Below, piece by piece: positions 5,846 through 6,755 of a DNA stretch of 6,755 nucleotides. The stretch is from Anaerolineae bacterium (GTDB taxonomy: Bacteria; Chloroflexota; Anaerolineae; Anaerolineales; Villigracilaceae). Under the pieces are notes generated by a model. That model had not been told where the DNA came from. It saw only the letters and a list, made by a program, of their open reading frames with translations, and did not search any database. The DNA is taken from positions 4,205 to 10,959 of the forward strand of contig PLNY01000175.1 of the NCBI GenBank assembly GCA_003141915.1, in the 5' to 3' direction. Within the stretch, counting starts at the first letter, position 1. Each line of letters opens with the position of its first letter. Made by a program: the position numbers and the translations under genes.

Positions 5846-6118
5846 ATGCCGCTTGCCAAGGAAGTAAAAACCAAATTCATCACGGATTATCATCGCCACG
5901 ATACGGATACCGGCTCGCCTGAAGTACAGGTTGCCATTATCACAGGCCGCATCCAACAGTTGACCGAGCACTTGCGTACCAACAAACACGATGAATCCTG
6001 CCGGCGTGGTTTGCTCAAACTGGTTGGGCAGCGCCGCCGCTTGTTAGCATATTTGCGAAAGTCTGAGTACCCGCGTTACCTGGCGATCACCGAAAGCTTG
6101 AGCCTGCGCCACAAATAA
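5846..6118 (+). CDS. rpsO: 30S ribosomal protein S15
   Basis: This is a complete 90-residue protein of standard length, a primary 16S rRNA binding protein of the 30S platform that contacts the helix 20/21/22 junction and contributes to a bridge with the 50S subunit. The diagnostic stretches are DTGSPEVQVAIITGRIQQLTEHL (written in part: TGSPEVQVA at 22-30, LTEHL at 39-43), SCRRGLLKLVGQRRRLLAYL from residue 51, and the C-terminal SLRHK. Four-helix organisation and the basic RNA-binding residues are intact. The start has AAGGAA 9 nt upstream. It is the first gene of the rpsO-pnp pair conserved across many bacteria; the gap to pnp is 164 nt and contains three inverted repeats. Cys52 sits where many S15 proteins have Ser, a minor variation. 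Confidence 0.98.
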   Translation: MPLAKEVKTKFITDYHRHDTDTGSPEVQVAIITGRIQQLTEHLRTNKHDESCRRGLLKLVGQRRRLLAYLRKSEYPRYLAITESLSLRHK

Positions 6119-6121
6119 ACC

Positions 6122-6150
6122 GTAGGGGCGAGTCTGAGACTCGCCCCTAC
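6122..6150. repeat. 14-bp palindrome just after rpsO (dispersed-repeat-like; possible terminator or 3'-end stabiliser)
   Basis: GTAGGGGCGAGTCT (6122-6135) and its perfect reverse complement (6137-6150) flank a single G, and the element starts 3 nt after the rpsO stop codon. It is very GC-rich but has no T-tract after it, so it is not a canonical intrinsic terminator. From memory, palindromes with GTAGGGGCG/CGCCCCTAC ends recur as short dispersed repeats in Chloroflexota and other genomes; only one copy is seen in this window. As RNA it could stabilise the rpsO 3' end. Confidence 0.75.
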
Positions 6151-6161
6151 CCATTCATTGA

Positions 6162-6230
6162 TCCGCAGTCAGGAATTGAATAGCGTGAATAACAAAGTTG
6201 TCCCCGCTCTTCAGTCCCTGACCCGGCGGA
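6162..6230 (+). promoter_or_regulatory. Long imperfect stem-loop upstream of pnp, candidate RNase III/PNPase control element
   Basis: Hand pairing gives 21 bp (one G.U). From the outside in, 6162-6166 pairs with 6226-6230, then a 1x3 internal loop, 6168-6173 with 6217-6222, an A/C mismatch, 6175-6180 with 6210-6215, a T/C mismatch, and 6182-6185 with 6205-6208, closing a 19-nt loop. In E. coli the pnp leader forms a long stem that RNase III cuts and PNPase then degrades to repress its own synthesis. Position and shape are comparable; function here is inferred. Confidence 0.5.
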
Positions 6231-6241
6231 AAACATTCATA

Positions 6242-6269
6242 GTGGGATAAGATATTTTTTCTATCCCAC
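6242..6269 (+). promoter_or_regulatory. Short hairpin immediately before the pnp ribosome-binding site
   Basis: GTGGGATA (6242-6249) and TATCCCAC (6262-6269) form a perfect 8-bp inverted repeat with a 12-nt loop. The 3' arm ends 3 nt before the Shine-Dalgarno AGGAG (6273-6277), so the hairpin could affect ribosome access. A palindromic DNA operator is an alternative reading. The loop is T-rich and there is no T-tract after the stem, which argues against a terminator. Confidence 0.5.
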
Positions 6270-6282
6270 CCTAGGAGACCCC

Positions 6283-6755
6283 ATGAAACCCGAATCAAAA
6301 CGCTACTCGACCGTTGTCGGTACGCGCACCGTTACCTTTGAGACCGGCAAGCTGGCCGCTCAAGCCGGAGGCGCCGTCACGGTTGGCATCAATGATGCCA
6401 TCATCTTTGCGGCAGCCACCATGGGCGGCGTGCGCGAAGGCATTGACTTTTTCCCGCTCTCGGTGGAATACGAAGAGCGGCTTTACGCAGGCGGAAAAAT
6501 TCCCGGCTCGTTCTTCCGCCGCGAAGGACGCCCGTCCACCGAAGCGATTCTCACCGCGCGTCTTACCGATCGTCCGCTACGCCCGCTCTTCGAACACGGC
6601 ATGAGAAACGAAGTGCAGGTCATGATGTTCTCGCTCTCCGCCGATACGGATAATCCGCTCGATATCCTGGCCATCAATGCGGCCTCCGCCGCGATCATGA
6701 TTTCCGATATTCCGTGGAACGGACCCGTTGGTGCGGTGCGCGTGGGACGCGTCAA
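6283..6755 (+). CDS. pnp: Polyribonucleotide nucleotidyltransferase (PNPase), N-terminal part (3' end outside window)
   Basis: This is the first 157 codons of a gene that runs off the right edge; the complete protein is usually about 700 residues. PNPase degrades RNA 3' to 5' by phosphorolysis, releasing nucleoside diphosphates, and works as a trimer, often with RNA decay partners. The visible part is the first RNase PH domain: FETGKLAAQAGGAVTV near the start, then PLSVEYEERLYAGGKIPG, SFFRREGRPS, AILTARLTDRPLRPLF, and the DILAINAASAA helix. These are hallmark PNPase segments. The start has AGGAG 5 nt upstream and matches the usual N-terminus. The catalytic second RNase PH domain and the KH and S1 RNA-binding domains would lie beyond the window. 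It is probably cotranscribed with rpsO, and the spacer between them is full of possible RNA structure that may control its expression. Confidence 0.97.
   Translation, partial: MKPESKRYSTVVGTRTVTFETGKLAAQAGGAVTVGINDAIIFAAATMGGVREGIDFFPLSVEYEERLYAGGKIPGSFFRREGRPSTEAILTARLTDRPLRPLFEHGMRNEVQVMMFSLSADTDNPLDILAINAASAAIMISDIPWNGPVGAVRVGRV

Noticed and set aside
6122..6150. Canonical intrinsic terminator of rpsO
   Set aside because: No T-tract follows the stem, and the loop is only about 3 nt; a dispersed repeat or RNA stabiliser fits better, though weak termination is not excluded.
6314..6604. Plus-strand frame within the start of pnp
   Set aside because: It is in a different frame from the clear PNPase coding sequence beginning at 6283.

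Overview
The window looks like an ordinary stretch of bacterial chromosome. The best guess for its source is a Chloroflexota bacterium of the Anaerolineae type. That guess rests on overall resemblance: moderate GC, a GT-C membrane glycosyltransferase, a lipoprotein with a Thr/Pro-rich stalk, an orphan MsmX-type ATPase beside a short cytoplasmic GH13 enzyme, and a GTAGGGGCG palindrome. No rRNA or other decisive marker is present.

Layout, left to right. Positions 1-788 hold the C-terminal part of a multi-pass GT-C glycosyltransferase (+). Facing it is a complete YbaK-type aminoacyl-tRNA deacylase (831-1322, -). A short divergent promoter region leads to an uncharacterised concanavalin-fold-like protein (1375-2112, +). 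Next come the ATPase of a carbohydrate ABC importer (2188-3288, +), a strong terminator, and a cytoplasmic neopullulanase-like GH13 enzyme (3360-4880, +). A shared bidirectional terminator separates the latter from a convergent lipoprotein gene (4925-5635, -). Back-to-back extended -10 promoters then drive the lipoprotein and the rpsO-pnp pair: ribosomal protein S15 (5846-6118) and polynucleotide phosphorylase (6283 to the window edge). No stretch over 300 bases lacks a gene.

Functionally, the ATPase and the GH13 enzyme suggest import and cytoplasmic breakdown of malto-oligosaccharides. They have separate promoters, and no permease or binding-protein gene is in view. rpsO-pnp is the classic translation/RNA-decay pair.

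I see no new multi-gene system. The most interesting signals are in RNA. The rpsO 5' leader has a 10-bp hairpin carrying a G.U next to a G-C pair. The 164-nt rpsO-pnp spacer is almost filled by three inverted repeats, including a 21-pair imperfect stem placed where E. coli has its RNase III/PNPase autoregulation hairpin. Two genes appear to be leaderless, with an extended -10 exactly 8 nt before the ATG. All structures were paired by hand and not tested computationally.
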